From Terribium retamae (GTDB lineage Bacteria; Pseudomonadota; Alphaproteobacteria; Rhizobiales; Rhizobiaceae): a DNA stretch of 64,000 nucleotides. The DNA is taken from the NCBI RefSeq assembly GCF_022347545.1, contig NZ_JAKREW010000001.1, positions 620,001 through 684,000 on the forward strand. Direction: 5' to 3'. The notes under the pieces are model-generated. The model searched no databases. It had not been told where the DNA came from and worked only from the letters and a program-made list of their open reading frames with translations. Numbering within the stretch: the stretch's first letter is position 1; the number at the start of each line of letters is the position of its first letter. A program made the translations under genes and the position numbers. This document shows, piece after piece, positions 21,141-32,538 of the stretch.

Positions 21141-21944
21141 TCAGTGCAGGATCTGGCTGAGGAAGAGCTTGGTACGCTCGTGGCGCGGGTGATCGAAGAA
21201 CTCGACCGGCGTGTTCTCCTCCACGATCTGACCCTGATCCATGAAGATCACCCGGTTGGCGACCTTGCGCGCAAAACCCATCTCGTGCGTCACGCACAAC
21301 ATCGTCATGCCTTCCTCGGCAAGACCGACCATCGTTTCCAGAACTTCCTTGATCATTTCCGGATCGAGTGCCGAGGTCGGTTCATCAAACAGCATGATGC
21401 GCGGGTTCATGCACAGCGAACGCGCGATCGCCACGCGCTGCTGCTGGCCGCCTGACAGCTGGCCCGGATATTTGTGTGCCTGTTCGGGGATCTTGACCCG
21501 CTTGAGGAAATGCATGGCGGTCTCCTCCGCCTGCTTCTTCGGGATCTTGCGCACCCAGATCGGCGCCAGCGTGCAGTTCTCCAGAATGGTCAGATGCGGG
21601 AACAGATTGAAGTGCTGGAACACCATGCCGACCTCACGGCGCACCTCGTCGATCTTCTTCAGATCGTTGGTGAGCTCCTTGCCGTCGACGATGATCTTGC
21701 CCTTCTGATGTTCTTCCAGCCGATTGATGCAGCGGATCATGGTCGACTTGCCCGAGCCGGAAGGCCCGCAAATGACGATGCGCTCGCCGCGCATCACCTT
21801 CAGATTGATGTCCTTCAGCACATGGAACTCGCCATACCATTTGTGCATGCCGACGATTTCGATCGCCACGTCGGTGTCCGACACATGCATCTTCTTGGTG
21901 TTGACGCTCAGCTCTTCCGCGCCGACTGCATTTTCTGTGGCCAT
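21141..21944 (-). CDS. aapP: General L-amino acid ABC transporter ATP-binding protein
   Basis: ATPase of 267 aa with Walker [11 protein letters not shown]-loop [12 protein letters not shown], signature [15 protein letters not shown], Walker [13 protein letters not shown] and switch His in CVTHEMGFA. It powers the AapJQMP importer, known in Rhizobium for broad L-amino acid uptake and efflux. It is the last gene of the operon, 42 bases after aapM. A leader of about 25 residues precedes the ABC domain. Confidence 0.95.
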   Translation of the reverse strand: MATENAVGAEELSVNTKKMHVSDTDVAIEIVGMHKWYGEFHVLKDINLKVMRGERIVICGPSGSGKSTMIRCINRLEEHQKGKIIVDGKELTNDLKKIDEVRREVGMVFQHFNLFPHLTILENCTLAPIWVRKIPKKQAEETAMHFLKRVKIPEQAHKYPGQLSGGQQQRVAIARSLCMNPRIMLFDEPTSALDPEMIKEVLETMVGLAEEGMTMLCVTHEMGFARKVANRVIFMDQGQIVEENTPVEFFDHPRHERTKLFLSQILH

Positions 21945-21986
21945 AAGCCGATTTCCCCTTGGTTGATTCTGGCGCTGACTTGGCCG

Positions 21987-23144
21987 TCAGCGCTTGTGGC
22001 CGGTGTCTAGCCGGCGTTCCATGAACATAGAATAACGGGACATGCCGAAGCAGAACAGCCAGAATACCACCGCCGCGAAAATAAGCCCCGACGCAGGTGT
22101 CTGCGGCGATGCCCATGAAGCATCGGAAAAATTCTGGCGCACGATCGCCAGCAGGTCGAACATCGAAATGATGTAGACGAGGCTGGTGTCCTTGAACATG
22201 CCGATGAAGGTGTTGACGATGCCGGGAATGACCAGCTTCAGCGCCTGCGGCAGCACGATGAAATACATCTTCTGCCAGTAGCTCAGCCCCAATGAATCGG
22301 CGCCCTCGTACTGTCCCTTCGGGATGGCTTGCAAACCGCCGCGCACCACTTCCGCCATATAGGCCGCGGCAAACAGCGAGACGCCGATCAGTGCGCGCAG
22401 GAACTTGTCGAAAGTGACGCCCGCGGGCAGGAACAGCGGCAGCATCACGCTCGCCATGAACAACACTGTGATCAGTGGGATGCCGCGTATCGTCTCGATG
22501 AAGACGATGCAGATTGTCTTGACCACCGGCATCCTCGAACGCCTGCCAAGTGCCAGCAGGATGCCGAGCGGCAGCGAGACAACGATGCCGACAAAGGACA
22601 GCGTCAGCGTCACCAGCAAGCCACCCCACAGCGGCGTCTCGACATGCGGCAGGCCGAACATGCCGCCCACCAGCAGGATGAAGGCGACGATCGGCAGCAC
22701 CAGGAAGAACAGCACAGCATTGAGCCCCTTGTGGGGAACACGCGGGATCAGCAACGGCGCAAGCAGGGCCACGAACAGGATACCGACCAGGATCGGCCGC
22801 CAACGCTCTTCCAGCGGGTAGCGCCCGAACATGAACTGGCCGAACTTGGCGTTGACGAAAGCCCAACAGGCGCCGGACCAACCGTCAGGCTGGATGCCGC
22901 CTTGCGCTATCGTCGCGCAGACCGTGCGGTCAGGACCTGTCCACACCGCCTGGACGAACGCCCAGTCGATGATCGGTGGCAGGATCAGGGCGACCAGTAC
23001 CAGCCCCAGCAGGGTCAGGATGGTGTCACCAACCGAGGCAAAAAGGTTCTTGCGAACCCAGGCAACCAGCCCTCGCTCTCCGGCAGGCGCAGGCATTGCC
23101 TGCGCCATCTCGGTACGGACCCAGGAAAGATCAGTCTGTGTCAT
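21987..23144 (-). CDS. aapM: General L-amino acid ABC transporter permease
   Basis: Polar amino-acid permease of 385 aa. Hydrophobic segments early in the protein precede the conserved C-terminal core with [49 protein letters not shown] (EAA loop) and [15 protein letters not shown]. It pairs with AapQ in the inner membrane. It is four bases downstream of aapQ. The long inserted region between the first helices is typical of the AapQ/AapM subfamily. Confidence 0.95.
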   Translation of the reverse strand: MTQTDLSWVRTEMAQAMPAPAGERGLVAWVRKNLFASVGDTILTLLGLVLVALILPPIIDWAFVQAVWTGPDRTVCATIAQGGIQPDGWSGACWAFVNAKFGQFMFGRYPLEERWRPILVGILFVALLAPLLIPRVPHKGLNAVLFFLVLPIVAFILLVGGMFGLPHVETPLWGGLLVTLTLSFVGIVVSLPLGILLALGRRSRMPVVKTICIVFIETIRGIPLITVLFMASVMLPLFLPAGVTFDKFLRALIGVSLFAAAYMAEVVRGGLQAIPKGQYEGADSLGLSYWQKMYFIVLPQALKLVIPGIVNTFIGMFKDTSLVYIISMFDLLAIVRQNFSDASWASPQTPASGLIFAAVVFWLFCFGMSRYSMFMERRLDTGHKR

Positions 23145-23148
23145 GATC

Positions 23149-24336
23149 TTACCTTTCCACCAATGCCATCTTGGCGTTGACGACGTTCATAATGGCCGAC
23201 GTCAACAGACTGAGACCGAGATAGACCGCCATCATGATCATGATGGGTTCAATCGCCTGGCCGGTTTGGTTGAGCACGGTTCCGGCGATGGCAGTCAGAT
23301 CGGGATAGCCGATCGCGATGGCCAGCGACGAGTTCTTGGTCAGGTTGAGATATTGGCTGGTTAGCGGTGGAATGACGATGCGCATCGCCTGAGGGACGAC
23401 GACGAGGCGAAGAATCGGCCCTGAGCGCAATCCAAGCGCTCCGGCAGCTTCTGTCTGTCCCCTGCTAACGCCGCGAATGCCGGCCCGCACGATCTCGGCG
23501 ATAAAGGATGCGGTATAAAAGGAGAGCGCCAGGTAAAGCGACAGGAATTCCGGCTTGACCTGGAAGCCACCCGTCAGATTGAAAGTGGATTTCTTCGGCA
23601 GGTCGAAGGAAAGCGGAAAACCGCTGGCAACATACGCAAGCAGCGGCAGGCCGACGATCAAAGCCACCGATGTCCAGAACACCGGAAACTGCTGGCCTGT
23701 TGCCATCTGCCGCTGGCGGGCCTTGCGCGCCACGAACCATGACATGGCGATGCCGAGCACGAAAGCGAGCAGGATCAGCCATGCACCCTCGCCCCAGACC
23801 GCGCGCGGGAAATAAAAACCCCGGCTGTTCAGGTAGGATCCGAAAGGCAACTCGATGCTGTCGCGCGGCAACGGCAGCACCGACAGCACGCCGAAATACC
23901 AGAAGAAGATGACCAGCAGCGGCGGGATGTTGCGGAACACCTCGACATAGATCGTGCAAATCTTGCGGATCAGCCAGTTGTTGGAAAGCCGGCCGATACC
24001 GACCATGAAACCGATGATGGTTGCCGTTATAATGCCGGCAAGGGCCACGATCGCCGTATTCAGCAAGCCGACGAGGATGGCGCGGCCATATGTGTTATCC
24101 GACGAATAAGCGATGGCGCTGTCGGCGATGTCGAAGCCGGCGCGTCCCTTGAGGAAGGCGAAACCGGACGCGATGCGCAAGCGCTGAAGGTTGTCGATGG
24201 TGTTGTCGACGATCCACCAGATGAGCAGGATCAACGCCAGGGCGGCGACGACCTGGATGAAGATGCTGCGGACCCTCGGGTCATTGATCAAGGAGCCGCG
24301 AGCGGGCTCCTCGCGAAGAACTTCCTGCGATGCCAT
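23149..24336 (-). CDS. aapQ: General L-amino acid ABC transporter permease
   Basis: Permease of 395 aa with the HAAT core motifs [51 protein letters not shown] (EAA loop) and [21 protein letters not shown]. It heterodimerises with AapM. It is the second gene of aapJQMP, separated from aapJ by a hairpin-containing gap of 62 bases. Confidence 0.95.
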   Translation of the reverse strand: MASQEVLREEPARGSLINDPRVRSIFIQVVAALALILLIWWIVDNTIDNLQRLRIASGFAFLKGRAGFDIADSAIAYSSDNTYGRAILVGLLNTAIVALAGIITATIIGFMVGIGRLSNNWLIRKICTIYVEVFRNIPPLLVIFFWYFGVLSVLPLPRDSIELPFGSYLNSRGFYFPRAVWGEGAWLILLAFVLGIAMSWFVARKARQRQMATGQQFPVFWTSVALIVGLPLLAYVASGFPLSFDLPKKSTFNLTGGFQVKPEFLSLYLALSFYTASFIAEIVRAGIRGVSRGQTEAAGALGLRSGPILRLVVVPQAMRIVIPPLTSQYLNLTKNSSLAIAIGYPDLTAIAGTVLNQTGQAIEPIMIMMAVYLGLSLLTSAIMNVVNAKMALVER

Positions 24337-24359
24337 GGGTCAATCCCCTGAATGAGAAA

Positions 24360-24386
24360 CCGGGAGGCGGCGTACCGCCTCCCGGG
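24360..24386 (-). promoter_or_regulatory. Intercistronic hairpin between aapJ and aapQ
   Basis: A perfect 10-bp stem (CGGGAGGCGG / CCGCCTCCCG) with a CGTA loop just after the aapJ stop. There is no strong T run, so mRNA stabilisation or partial attenuation is likelier than full termination. Such hairpins often make binding-protein mRNA exceed permease mRNA. Confidence 0.65.
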
Positions 24387-24398
24387 CGATGTTCTCGA

Positions 24399-25430
24399 TC
24401 AGCGGATCGGCGGAGCGTATTGCAGGCCGCCCTTCGTCCAGAGGCCGTTGAGGCCGCGCGCAATCTTGAGCGGGCTGCCGGCGCCGACATTGCGCTCGAA
24501 CATTTCGCCGTAATTGCCGACGGCCTTCACGATGTTGACGACCCAGTCGTTGGAAACACCGAGATCGGTGCCGAGCTTGGTATCGGCTTCCTGGCCGAGC
24601 ACGCGCTTCACTTCGGGACCACCCGAAGCCTTAAGCTCGTCGACATTGGCCTGTGTGATGCCGAGTTCTTCCGCCTGCAGAAGCGCGAAATAGGTCCACT
24701 TCACAATGTGGTACCACTGGTCGTCACCCTGGCGCACGGCCGGGCCGAGCGGCTCCTTGGAGATGATTTCCGGAAGTACGACATGGTCGCCCGGCGACGA
24801 CAGCGTCAAACGGATACCATAGAGACCTGATTGATCGGTCGTGTAGGCGTCGCAGCGGCCGGAATCATAGGCCGCGTTGGCTTCCTCGACCTTCTCGAAG
24901 ACGACCGGATTGTACTCCATCTTGTTCGCCTTGAAATAGTCGGCGAGGTTGAGCTCGGTGGTCGTGCCCGATTGCACGCAGACCGCAGCGCCCGAAAGCT
25001 GGAGTGCCGAATTCACGCCCGGCAGTTTTTTGGCGTTCACCATGAAGCCCTGACCGTCATAATAGGTGACGCCGGCGAAGTTCAGGCCGAGCGCGGTGTC
25101 GCGGTTGATCGTCCAGGTTGTGTTGCGCGACAGAAGGTCGATCTCGCCCGACTGCAGAGCCGTGAAACGTTCCTTGGCCGACAGCGGCGTGAACTTCACC
25201 TTGGTGCCGTCACCGAATACGGCCGCTGCAACCGCGCGGCAGAAATCGGCGTCCAGCCCCTTCCATTCGCCCTTGTCATCCGGCGAGGAGAAGCCCGAGA
25301 GACCGGTATTGACGCCACATTGGATAAATCCCTTCGCCTTTACGGCCTCCAAAGTGCTTGCGGCCGAAGCAGCGGACGCCATCAGACCCATCGTCGTCGC
25401 CGCCAGAATGCCGATTGCAATGTGTTTCAT
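24399..25430 (-). CDS. aapJ: General L-amino acid ABC transporter substrate-binding protein
   Basis: Periplasmic binding protein of 343 aa. A signal peptide (MKHIAIGILAATTMGLMASAASA) precedes TLEAVKAKGFIQCGVNTGLSGFSSPDDKGEWKGLDADFCRAVAAAVFGD, the AapJ/BztA-type domain start. The ATG at 25430 begins the signal peptide; the frame upstream to 25490 is ignored. It is the first gene of aapJQMP and is divergent from metC. Confidence 0.94.
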   Translation of the reverse strand: MKHIAIGILAATTMGLMASAASAASTLEAVKAKGFIQCGVNTGLSGFSSPDDKGEWKGLDADFCRAVAAAVFGDGTKVKFTPLSAKERFTALQSGEIDLLSRNTTWTINRDTALGLNFAGVTYYDGQGFMVNAKKLPGVNSALQLSGAAVCVQSGTTTELNLADYFKANKMEYNPVVFEKVEEANAAYDSGRCDAYTTDQSGLYGIRLTLSSPGDHVVLPEIISKEPLGPAVRQGDDQWYHIVKWTYFALLQAEELGITQANVDELKASGGPEVKRVLGQEADTKLGTDLGVSNDWVVNIVKAVGNYGEMFERNVGAGSPLKIARGLNGLWTKGGLQYAPPIR

Positions 25431-25828
25431 AACCCTCAGACCCTTTTCGGTTGTTTGGGCGCGTTGCCCGATTTTTTGTGCGAACCCCATCAGCCATTCC
25501 GGCCCACTTCCGGAACGCGGCTTCCTAGCCGACGCACGAGCTGCTCCCGTTCACGAAGAGCATCGAAGGCGATAATTCCCGTGAGGTCAAGAAAAATGAC
25601 CGAACCGTAGCGGCCAATAAGCAAATAATATCGACGCTCCAACAAACGCCCACTTAGCACTGCCGCAACCTTCGGCAGATCGACGAAATTCAACCCCAAA
25701 TTGCTCAAAAAGCAGGACAAGTTCCGCGCTTTCTGGTCCACCTGAAGCGCTACACTGGCAACCATCCAGCGGTTGCGCCGTCGTCCTGCCCGCTCTATCC
25801 CTTCCCAACCTCAGCAGGCAGCAGGATC
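25431..25828. other. Divergent aapJ/metC intergenic region
   Basis: It carries the promoters for aapJ (minus) and metC (plus). A 91-codon minus-strand frame at 25490-25765 (ending LVRRLGSRVPEVGRNG) is open but has no clear ribosome-binding site or recognised family. I do not call it a gene. No riboswitch was recognised upstream of metC. Confidence 0.4.
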
Positions 25829-26998
25829 ATGGCGAAAAACAACGGCAATTGGGGCATCAACACAAGGCTCGCTCATAGCGGCAACGATCCGCGCGACTTC
25901 TTCGGCTTCGTCAATCCACCGGTGGTGCATGCCTCCACCGTGCTCTATCCCGATGCCGCCACGATGAATTCGCGCGGCCAGAAATACACCTACGGCACGC
26001 ATGGGACGCCCACATCGGACGCGCTCGCCGCAGCAATCGATGAACTCGAGGGTTCTGCCGGCACCATCATCGTGCCGTCGGGCCTGGCGGCTGTGACGGT
26101 GCCGTTGCTCGCATTCGCCGCGGCCGGCGACCACGTCCTGGTGGTTGACTCCATCTACCGGCCGACGCGGCACTTTTGTGACACCATGTTGAAGCGCATG
26201 GGCGTCGATATCGAATATTACGAGCCCCGGATCGGTGCCGGTATCAAGGCTCTGTTTCGGCCGAACACCAAGATCGTGTTCACCGAATCGCCAGCCTCGA
26301 ACACATACGAAGTCCAGGACATACCAGCGATCTCGAAGGAGGCGCATGCCATCGGTGCGGTGGTCATGATGGACAACACCTGGGCGACGCCGCTGTATCT
26401 GCGTCCTCTCGACCACGGTGTCGACATTTCCATCCACGCCGCCACCAAATACCCCGGCGGCCATTCCGACGTGCTTCTGGGCACCGTTTCGGCCAACGAG
26501 GCATGCTGGCCGCAATTGCTCGCCGGCTTCGATGCGCTGGGCTGCTGTGCTGGCCCCAACGACGTCTATCAGGTGCTGCGCGGGCTGCGCACCATGGGTG
26601 TGCGGCTGGAACACCATGGCAAGAACGCCCTGGAAATCGCCCGCTGGCTGGAAACCCAGGCCGGGATCGCGCGCGTGCTCCATCCAGCCCTGCCGAGCCA
26701 TCCCGACCATACTTTGTGGAAACGAGACTTCTCCGGCGCCAGCGGCGTCTTTTCGATCGTACTTGCCGGTGGCGGCCAGAAACAGGCGCACGCATTCCTG
26801 GATGCATTGAAGATCTTCGGCCTCGGCTATTCATGGGGCGGCTATGAAAGCCTCGCCGTACCGGTCTTCCTCGGCGACCGCACGATCGCCAAAGGTCCAT
26901 ATGAAGGTCCGCTGATCCGCCTCCAGATTGGCCTCGAAGATATCGAGGACCTCAAGGCCGACCTGATGGCGGGTCTCACCGCCGCGCTAGAAGCCTAG
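25829..26998 (+). CDS. metC: Cystathionine beta-lyase
   Basis: PLP enzyme of the Cys/Met metabolism family, 389 aa. It cleaves cystathionine to homocysteine, pyruvate and ammonia in methionine synthesis. The PLP lysine lies in HAATKYPGGHSDVLLG (near residue 207), preceded by MMDNTWATPLYLRPLDHG. The C-terminal SWGGYESLAVP loop fits MetC of the alpha type. It is divergent from aapJ; metC is a known neighbour of the aap operon in Rhizobium. Confidence 0.92.
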   Translation: MAKNNGNWGINTRLAHSGNDPRDFFGFVNPPVVHASTVLYPDAATMNSRGQKYTYGTHGTPTSDALAAAIDELEGSAGTIIVPSGLAAVTVPLLAFAAAGDHVLVVDSIYRPTRHFCDTMLKRMGVDIEYYEPRIGAGIKALFRPNTKIVFTESPASNTYEVQDIPAISKEAHAIGAVVMMDNTWATPLYLRPLDHGVDISIHAATKYPGGHSDVLLGTVSANEACWPQLLAGFDALGCCAGPNDVYQVLRGLRTMGVRLEHHGKNALEIARWLETQAGIARVLHPALPSHPDHTLWKRDFSGASGVFSIVLAGGGQKQAHAFLDALKIFGLGYSWGGYESLAVPVFLGDRTIAKGPYEGPLIRLQIGLEDIEDLKADLMAGLTAALEA

Positions 26999-27066
26999 CG
27001 CAGGATCCCGAATCGGAGACTACCGGAGCAGAAAGCCCCAGGCTTTCGGGATCATGTGCCTCGCGC

Positions 27067-27462
27067 TCAATCCGCCGATCTGCCTGGAAGGTTGCCGGCA
27101 TTCCTGAGTGCAGCGATCAGCAGGCTGGTGTGGCCGAGAACGTCGGCCTGCGCCTGGGCCTGCAACGGCAGGCCATGCCAGGTCTCAAGCGGCTCGATGA
27201 AACCGGTGAGCGCGCCATTGACCCTGCAGGCGTCAAGCGCCTGGCCGTTCTTGGTCAGCGCCAGGATACCGACCTCGCCGGCATCGTAACGGATACCGGC
27301 GATCCGCTGGAAGCGATAGTCTCCTTCTACGCGCACATCAAAGGCCAACTGACCTGCGGTGCGGGCGGCGATATCCGTCACCTTCTCCGAAAAACTGGTC
27401 GACAGCGAGCCGGCGGCCCGAACCGCCATCTCGAACAGGACTGTATCCAACTCCGCCGCCAT
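27067..27462 (-). CDS. Conserved hypothetical protein
   Basis: Frame of 131 aa, starting MAAELDTVLFEMAVRAAGSLSTSFSEKVTDIAARTAGQLAFDVRVEGDYRFQRIAGIRYDAGEVGIL. It looks like a compact soluble alpha-beta protein with no signal peptide or membrane segment. I do not recognise a family. It lies alone between metC and the tRNA-Lys gene and has no strong ribosome-binding site. The opposite-strand frame at 27130-27528 is considered its shadow. Confidence 0.5.
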   Translation of the reverse strand: MAAELDTVLFEMAVRAAGSLSTSFSEKVTDIAARTAGQLAFDVRVEGDYRFQRIAGIRYDAGEVGILALTKNGQALDACRVNGALTGFIEPLETWHGLPLQAQAQADVLGHTSLLIAALRNAGNLPGRSAD

Positions 27463-27574
27463 GATGGGCCCACTGTGCTGCGGGCAACGAAACAGGCAAT
27501 TGGGCCACGCGCGTTTTGCACAGCGTAGCAGCGCACTAAATTAGAACAATGTAAAATTTTTCAGCTGGTTAAGA

Positions 27575-27649
27575 TGGTGAGCCGGGAGGGGATCGAACCC
27601 TCGACCACATGATTAAAAGTCACGTGCTCTACCGCTGAGCTACCGGCCC
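27575..27649 (-). tRNA. tRNA-Lys (anticodon TTT)
   Basis: On the minus strand GGGCCGG pairs with CCGGCTC (one G-T pair) to form the acceptor stem. The D arm has TAGCTCAGC, the anticodon loop is CTTTTAA on a CGTGA/TCATG stem, the T arm has GGTTCGATCC, and the gene-encoded end is A plus CCA. Confidence 0.96.
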
Positions 27650-27836
27650 ATCCTGGCTTTCTGGCCGGAACATCGCCCGGCTTTTGCCGACCGCGTTTCC
27701 GAATGCCGGTCCGCCTGAAAAGTGGGCGGAACATAGGGAGAGTGCCCCCCATGGTCAACCGGAAAAAAGCCGATTTCCAAACCGCTGCGGACAACCGGCT
27801 TTTTTGCAGCAATAACAATGCCCATAGGCATCAAAA

Positions 27837-29327
27837 TTACGCCGTCAGCGTTCGCTTCACGGCATCGTGCCAGCCTTTGAGCTTGGCTATTCGCACCTTC
27901 GCATCCATTTCCGGCTTGAAGCGGCGGTCCAGCGACCAGGCTTTGGCGAAGTCCTTCATCTTGGGCCAAACCCCGGCCTTCGAGCCGGCCAGCCAGGCTG
28001 CGCCGAGCGCCGTGGTTTCCAGGATGGTCGGACGATCGACCGGCGCGTCCAATAGATCGGCGAGCCGCTGCATGGTCCATGTCGACGCCACCATGCCGCC
28101 ATCGACGCGCAGCACCGTCTTGCCGTTGGCGGTCTTCCAGTCCTTCTTCATCGCATCGAGCAGGTCACGCGTCTGAAAAGCCACTGATTCCAGTGCCGCA
28201 CGGGCGAATTCCGCCGGGCCCGAGTTGCGCGTCAGGCCATAGATGGCGCCGCGCGCGTCGGCATCCCAGTGCGGCGCGCCCAATCCGACGAAAGCCGGCA
28301 CCAGATAGACGTCCTGTGCATCGTCGGCTTGCGCGGCAAGCTCACCGCTATGCTCGGCCTTGCCGATCACTTTGATGCCATCGCGCAACCATTGCACAGC
28401 TGCCCCCGCGACGAAAATCGAACCTTCGAGCGCGTAAGTCGTCTTGCCGTTCAGCCGGTAGGCGATGGTCGTCAGCAACCGGTTCTTCGACCGCACGATG
28501 TCCGCGCCGGTGTTCAGCAGTGCAAAGCAGCCCGTGCCATAGGTGGATTTCATCATGCCCGGTTCAAAACAGGCCTGCCCGATGGTGGCAGCCTGCTGGT
28601 CGCCGGCGACGCCGAGGATCCTGACTTCGGCGCCGAACAGCTCTTTCTCAGTCGTTCCGAAATCATCGGCGCAATCCTTCACCTCGGGCAGCATCTGCGC
28701 CGGGATGTTGAGGATGCGCAGCAGTTCATGGTCCCAGCTGTTCGTGGCGATGTTGTAGACCAATGTTCGCGAGGCATTGGTGGCGTCAGTTGCATGTACC
28801 TTGCCGCCGGTCAGCCGCCAGATCAGGAAACTGTCGATGGTGCCGGCGAGAAGCTCGCCGCGCTCAGCGCGCTTCCTGGCACCTTTCACCTTGTCCAGCA
28901 TCCAGGCGATCTTGGTGCCGGAGAAGTAAGGATCGAGCAGCAAGCCGGTCTTCTTGGTGAATTTCGGCTCCAGGCCCTGCTTGCGCAGCTTGGCGCACAG
29001 CGGCGCGGTGCGGCGGTCCTGCCAGACGATGGCGTTATGGATCGGCTTGCCCGTCGCCTTATCCCAGATGACGACCGTCTCGCGCTGGTTGGTGATGCCG
29101 ATTGCGGAAACGTCGGAGGCCTTGCAGTTCGCCTTTTTCAGCGCGGCCTTGACGGTGTGGACAACGCTTGCCCAGATTTCTTCCGGATCATGCTCGACCC
29201 AGCCGGATGCCGGAAAGTGCTGGGTGAATTCCTGCTGACCGACGCCGGCAACTTTCATGGCGCCGTCGAAGAGGATCGCACGCGAGGATGTCGTGCCCTG
29301 GTCGATCGCTAACACGAAGCCTGTCAT
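27837..29327 (-). CDS. glpK: Glycerol kinase
   Basis: FGGY-family kinase of 496 aa, phosphorylating glycerol to sn-glycerol-3-phosphate. It begins [21 protein letters not shown], has the FGGY signature region around [12 protein letters not shown], the substrate loop WQDRRTAP, and the second phosphate motif ([10 protein letters not shown]). It is the last gene of the glp operon, after the binding-protein gene glpV, and supplies substrate to GlpD. Confidence 0.95.
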   Translation of the reverse strand: MTGFVLAIDQGTTSSRAILFDGAMKVAGVGQQEFTQHFPASGWVEHDPEEIWASVVHTVKAALKKANCKASDVSAIGITNQRETVVIWDKATGKPIHNAIVWQDRRTAPLCAKLRKQGLEPKFTKKTGLLLDPYFSGTKIAWMLDKVKGARKRAERGELLAGTIDSFLIWRLTGGKVHATDATNASRTLVYNIATNSWDHELLRILNIPAQMLPEVKDCADDFGTTEKELFGAEVRILGVAGDQQAATIGQACFEPGMMKSTYGTGCFALLNTGADIVRSKNRLLTTIAYRLNGKTTYALEGSIFVAGAAVQWLRDGIKVIGKAEHSGELAAQADDAQDVYLVPAFVGLGAPHWDADARGAIYGLTRNSGPAEFARAALESVAFQTRDLLDAMKKDWKTANGKTVLRVDGGMVASTWTMQRLADLLDAPVDRPTILETTALGAAWLAGSKAGVWPKMKDFAKAWSLDRRFKPEMDAKVRIAKLKGWHDAVKRTLTA

Positions 29328-29414
29328 ATCTTCCCCTCTGCGCGATACGAGAAGGGAGACGGCTTAACGCCGCCTCCCCGTTTTTTCGAATGCGGGCTGT
29401 AGCCCGCACCGTTT

Positions 29415-31139
29415 TTACTTCTGCCAGCTCTTCACCAGCTCGTCATAGTTGATGGTGATCGGCTTGTCCTTCTCCGGCTCGATCTTGAGCTGCGGCGCCA
29501 GGTTGCCCTTCGAGACGGCATCCTTGTTCCAGTACTCGAGGTCGTGCTCTTCGGCGAGCTGGGGACCGATGTCACCCTGCACGCCAGCCTTCTCGAGGCG
29601 ACCCAGCACCTTCTCCTGCTCAGCGCACAGCGAGTCCATCGCCTCCTGCGCCGTCTTGGCGCCCGAGGATGCATCACCGATTGCCTGCCACCACAGCTGC
29701 GCCAGCTTCGGATAGTCCGGCACGTTGGTGCCAGTCGGCGACCACTGCACGCGGGCCGGCGAGCGATAGAACTCAATCAGACCACCGAGCTTCGGCGCGC
29801 GGTCCGTGAAGCTCTTGTGGTGGATCGAGCTTTCGCGGATGAAGGTGAGACCGACATGGCTCTTCTTCACATCGACGGTCTTCGAGGTGACGAACTGTGC
29901 ATAGAGCCACGCGGCCTTGGCACGATCATCCGGGGTCGACTTCATCAAGGTCCAGGAACCCACGTCCTGGTAGCCAAGCTTCATGCCCTCCTTCCAATAG
30001 ACGCCATGCGGGCTCGGCGCCATGCGCCACTTCGGCGTGCCGTCGGCGTTCACCACCGGCAGACCGTCCTTGACCATGTCGGCGGTGAAGGCCGTATACC
30101 AGAACATCTGCTGGGCGATGTTGCCCTGAGCCGGAACCGGGCCGCTTTCGGAGAACGTCATGCCCTGCGCCTCAGCCGGAGCATAGGCCTTCAGCCAGTC
30201 CAGATATTTCTGGATCGCATAGACCGAAGCTGGGCCGTTGGTGTCGCCGCCACGAGCCACGCAGGATCCGACAGGCTGCGACTTCTCGTTGACCTTGATA
30301 CCCCATTCGTCGACCGGAAGACCGTTCGGGATGCCCTTGTCCCCGTTACCGGCCATCGAGAGCCAGGCGTCGGTGAAGCGCCAGCCAAGGGACGGGTCTT
30401 TCTTGCCATAATCCATGTGGCCGAAGACCTTCTTGCCCTCGATCTCGCGACCGTTGAAGAACTCGGCGATATCTTCATAGGCAGACCAGTTGACCGGCAC
30501 GCCAAGGTCGTAGCCGTACTTGGCTTTGAAGTCGGCCTTGTTCTTCTCATCGTTGAACCAGTCGTAGCGGAACCAATAGAGGTTCGCGAACTGCTGGTCA
30601 GGCAACTGGTAGAGCTTCTTGTCCGGTGCTGAAGTGAACGAGGTGCCGATGAAATCGGCGAGGTCGAGGTTCGGGTTGGTGACGTCCTTGCCTTCGTTCG
30701 CCATCCAGTCGGTCAGGTTGCGCACCTGCTTGTAGCGCCAGTGCGTACCGATCAGGTCGGAATCGTTGACCCACGCGTCATAAAGGTTCTGACCCGTCTG
30801 CATCTGGGTCTGGATCTTTTCGACGACGTCGCCTTCCTGGATCAGGTCGTGCGTCAGCTTGATGCCGGTGATTGCCGAAAAGGCCGGCGCCAGCACTTCC
30901 GATTCATAGGAATGCGTGGTGATGGTTTCCGACACCACCTTGATCTCCATGCCGGCGAACGGCTTGGCGGCGTCGATGAACCACTGCATCTCCTTTTCCT
31001 GGTCGGCGCGGGAAAGCGTCGACACATCGCCGATTTCCTTGTCCAGGAAGGCTTTCGCCTCATCCATGCCTGCGTAGGCGTTGCCCATGCCAGCAAGCAG
31101 GGCGAGCGCGGTGGTCGATATCAGAAATTGCCGTCGCAT
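29415..31139 (-). CDS. glpV: Glycerol ABC transporter substrate-binding protein
   Basis: Periplasmic binding protein of 574 aa, longer than most sugar-binding proteins but as expected for GlpV-type proteins. The signal peptide MRRQFLISTTALALLAGMGNAYA is followed by the mature protein GMDEAKAFLDKEIGDV. Extracellular_SBP-like features include WSAYEDIAEFF and QQMFWYTAFTADM. It is downstream of the permease and glpU genes and upstream of glpK, matching the rhizobial glpDSTPQUVK order. Confidence 0.9.
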   Translation of the reverse strand: MRRQFLISTTALALLAGMGNAYAGMDEAKAFLDKEIGDVSTLSRADQEKEMQWFIDAAKPFAGMEIKVVSETITTHSYESEVLAPAFSAITGIKLTHDLIQEGDVVEKIQTQMQTGQNLYDAWVNDSDLIGTHWRYKQVRNLTDWMANEGKDVTNPNLDLADFIGTSFTSAPDKKLYQLPDQQFANLYWFRYDWFNDEKNKADFKAKYGYDLGVPVNWSAYEDIAEFFNGREIEGKKVFGHMDYGKKDPSLGWRFTDAWLSMAGNGDKGIPNGLPVDEWGIKVNEKSQPVGSCVARGGDTNGPASVYAIQKYLDWLKAYAPAEAQGMTFSESGPVPAQGNIAQQMFWYTAFTADMVKDGLPVVNADGTPKWRMAPSPHGVYWKEGMKLGYQDVGSWTLMKSTPDDRAKAAWLYAQFVTSKTVDVKKSHVGLTFIRESSIHHKSFTDRAPKLGGLIEFYRSPARVQWSPTGTNVPDYPKLAQLWWQAIGDASSGAKTAQEAMDSLCAEQEKVLGRLEKAGVQGDIGPQLAEEHDLEYWNKDAVSKGNLAPQLKIEPEKDKPITINYDELVKSWQK

Positions 31140-31215
31140 AGGTCTCCTCCAAAAATAGTTTTAGTATGCTCCGGATCGACAGCGAACCCGCTGTCTCCCC
31201 GACGGTTTTCTCCCT

Positions 31216-31622
31216 CTATACGTAGCGGAACACCGCAATGGCGTAGACCACGGAGAGAGCGAGAGCCCACCACAGGCCGGCTCCGACGAGACCCAGCCAA
31301 GCGAGATGGATGAAGGCGCTGCCGAGCAGCGAAATGAAGAGGCGGTCGCCGCGCGTCGTCTCGAAACGCAGCACACCGACGCGCGGATTGCCGCCCGGCG
31401 ACGCATATTCCCACACTGCCATGAGCGACAGGATGCAGAAGATGGTCAGGAAGAACATGGCCGTCGGGAAGGTCCAGGCCATCCAGCCGCCGGCGATCAG
31501 CGGCGCGCCCCAATCGCGCGCACCATCCTGAACCGGAACGAAGGATGCCAGCAGCCCCGATGCGCCAAGATAGACGGCGATCACGACAATGAGAGGAAAG
31601 ATCCAGTTGCGAGAGACAGCCA

Positions 31623-31623
<1 letters not shown>
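31216..31623 (-). CDS. glpU: GlpU, small membrane protein of the glycerol transporter (DUF2160)
   Basis: Membrane protein of 135 aa with about four hydrophobic segments (FPLIVVIAVYLGASGLLASF, FPTAMFFLTIFCILSLMAVW, LFISLLGSAFIHLAWLGLVGAGL, WWALALSVVYAIAVF). It corresponds to the small DUF2160 protein between the permeases and binding protein in rhizobial glycerol operons; its role is unclear. The ATG at 31623 overlaps the glpQ stop (TGATG). Confidence 0.88.
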
Positions 31624-32537
<914 letters not shown>

Positions 32538-32538
32538 A

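Noticed and set aside
25490..25765. 91-codon minus-strand frame upstream of aapJ
   Set aside because: No clear ribosome-binding site or family; it occupies the divergent promoter region. Left as possible but not called.
27031..27053. Hairpin GAAAGCC / GGCTTTC after metC as a terminator
   Set aside because: No T run follows; it may be a stabilising hairpin only.
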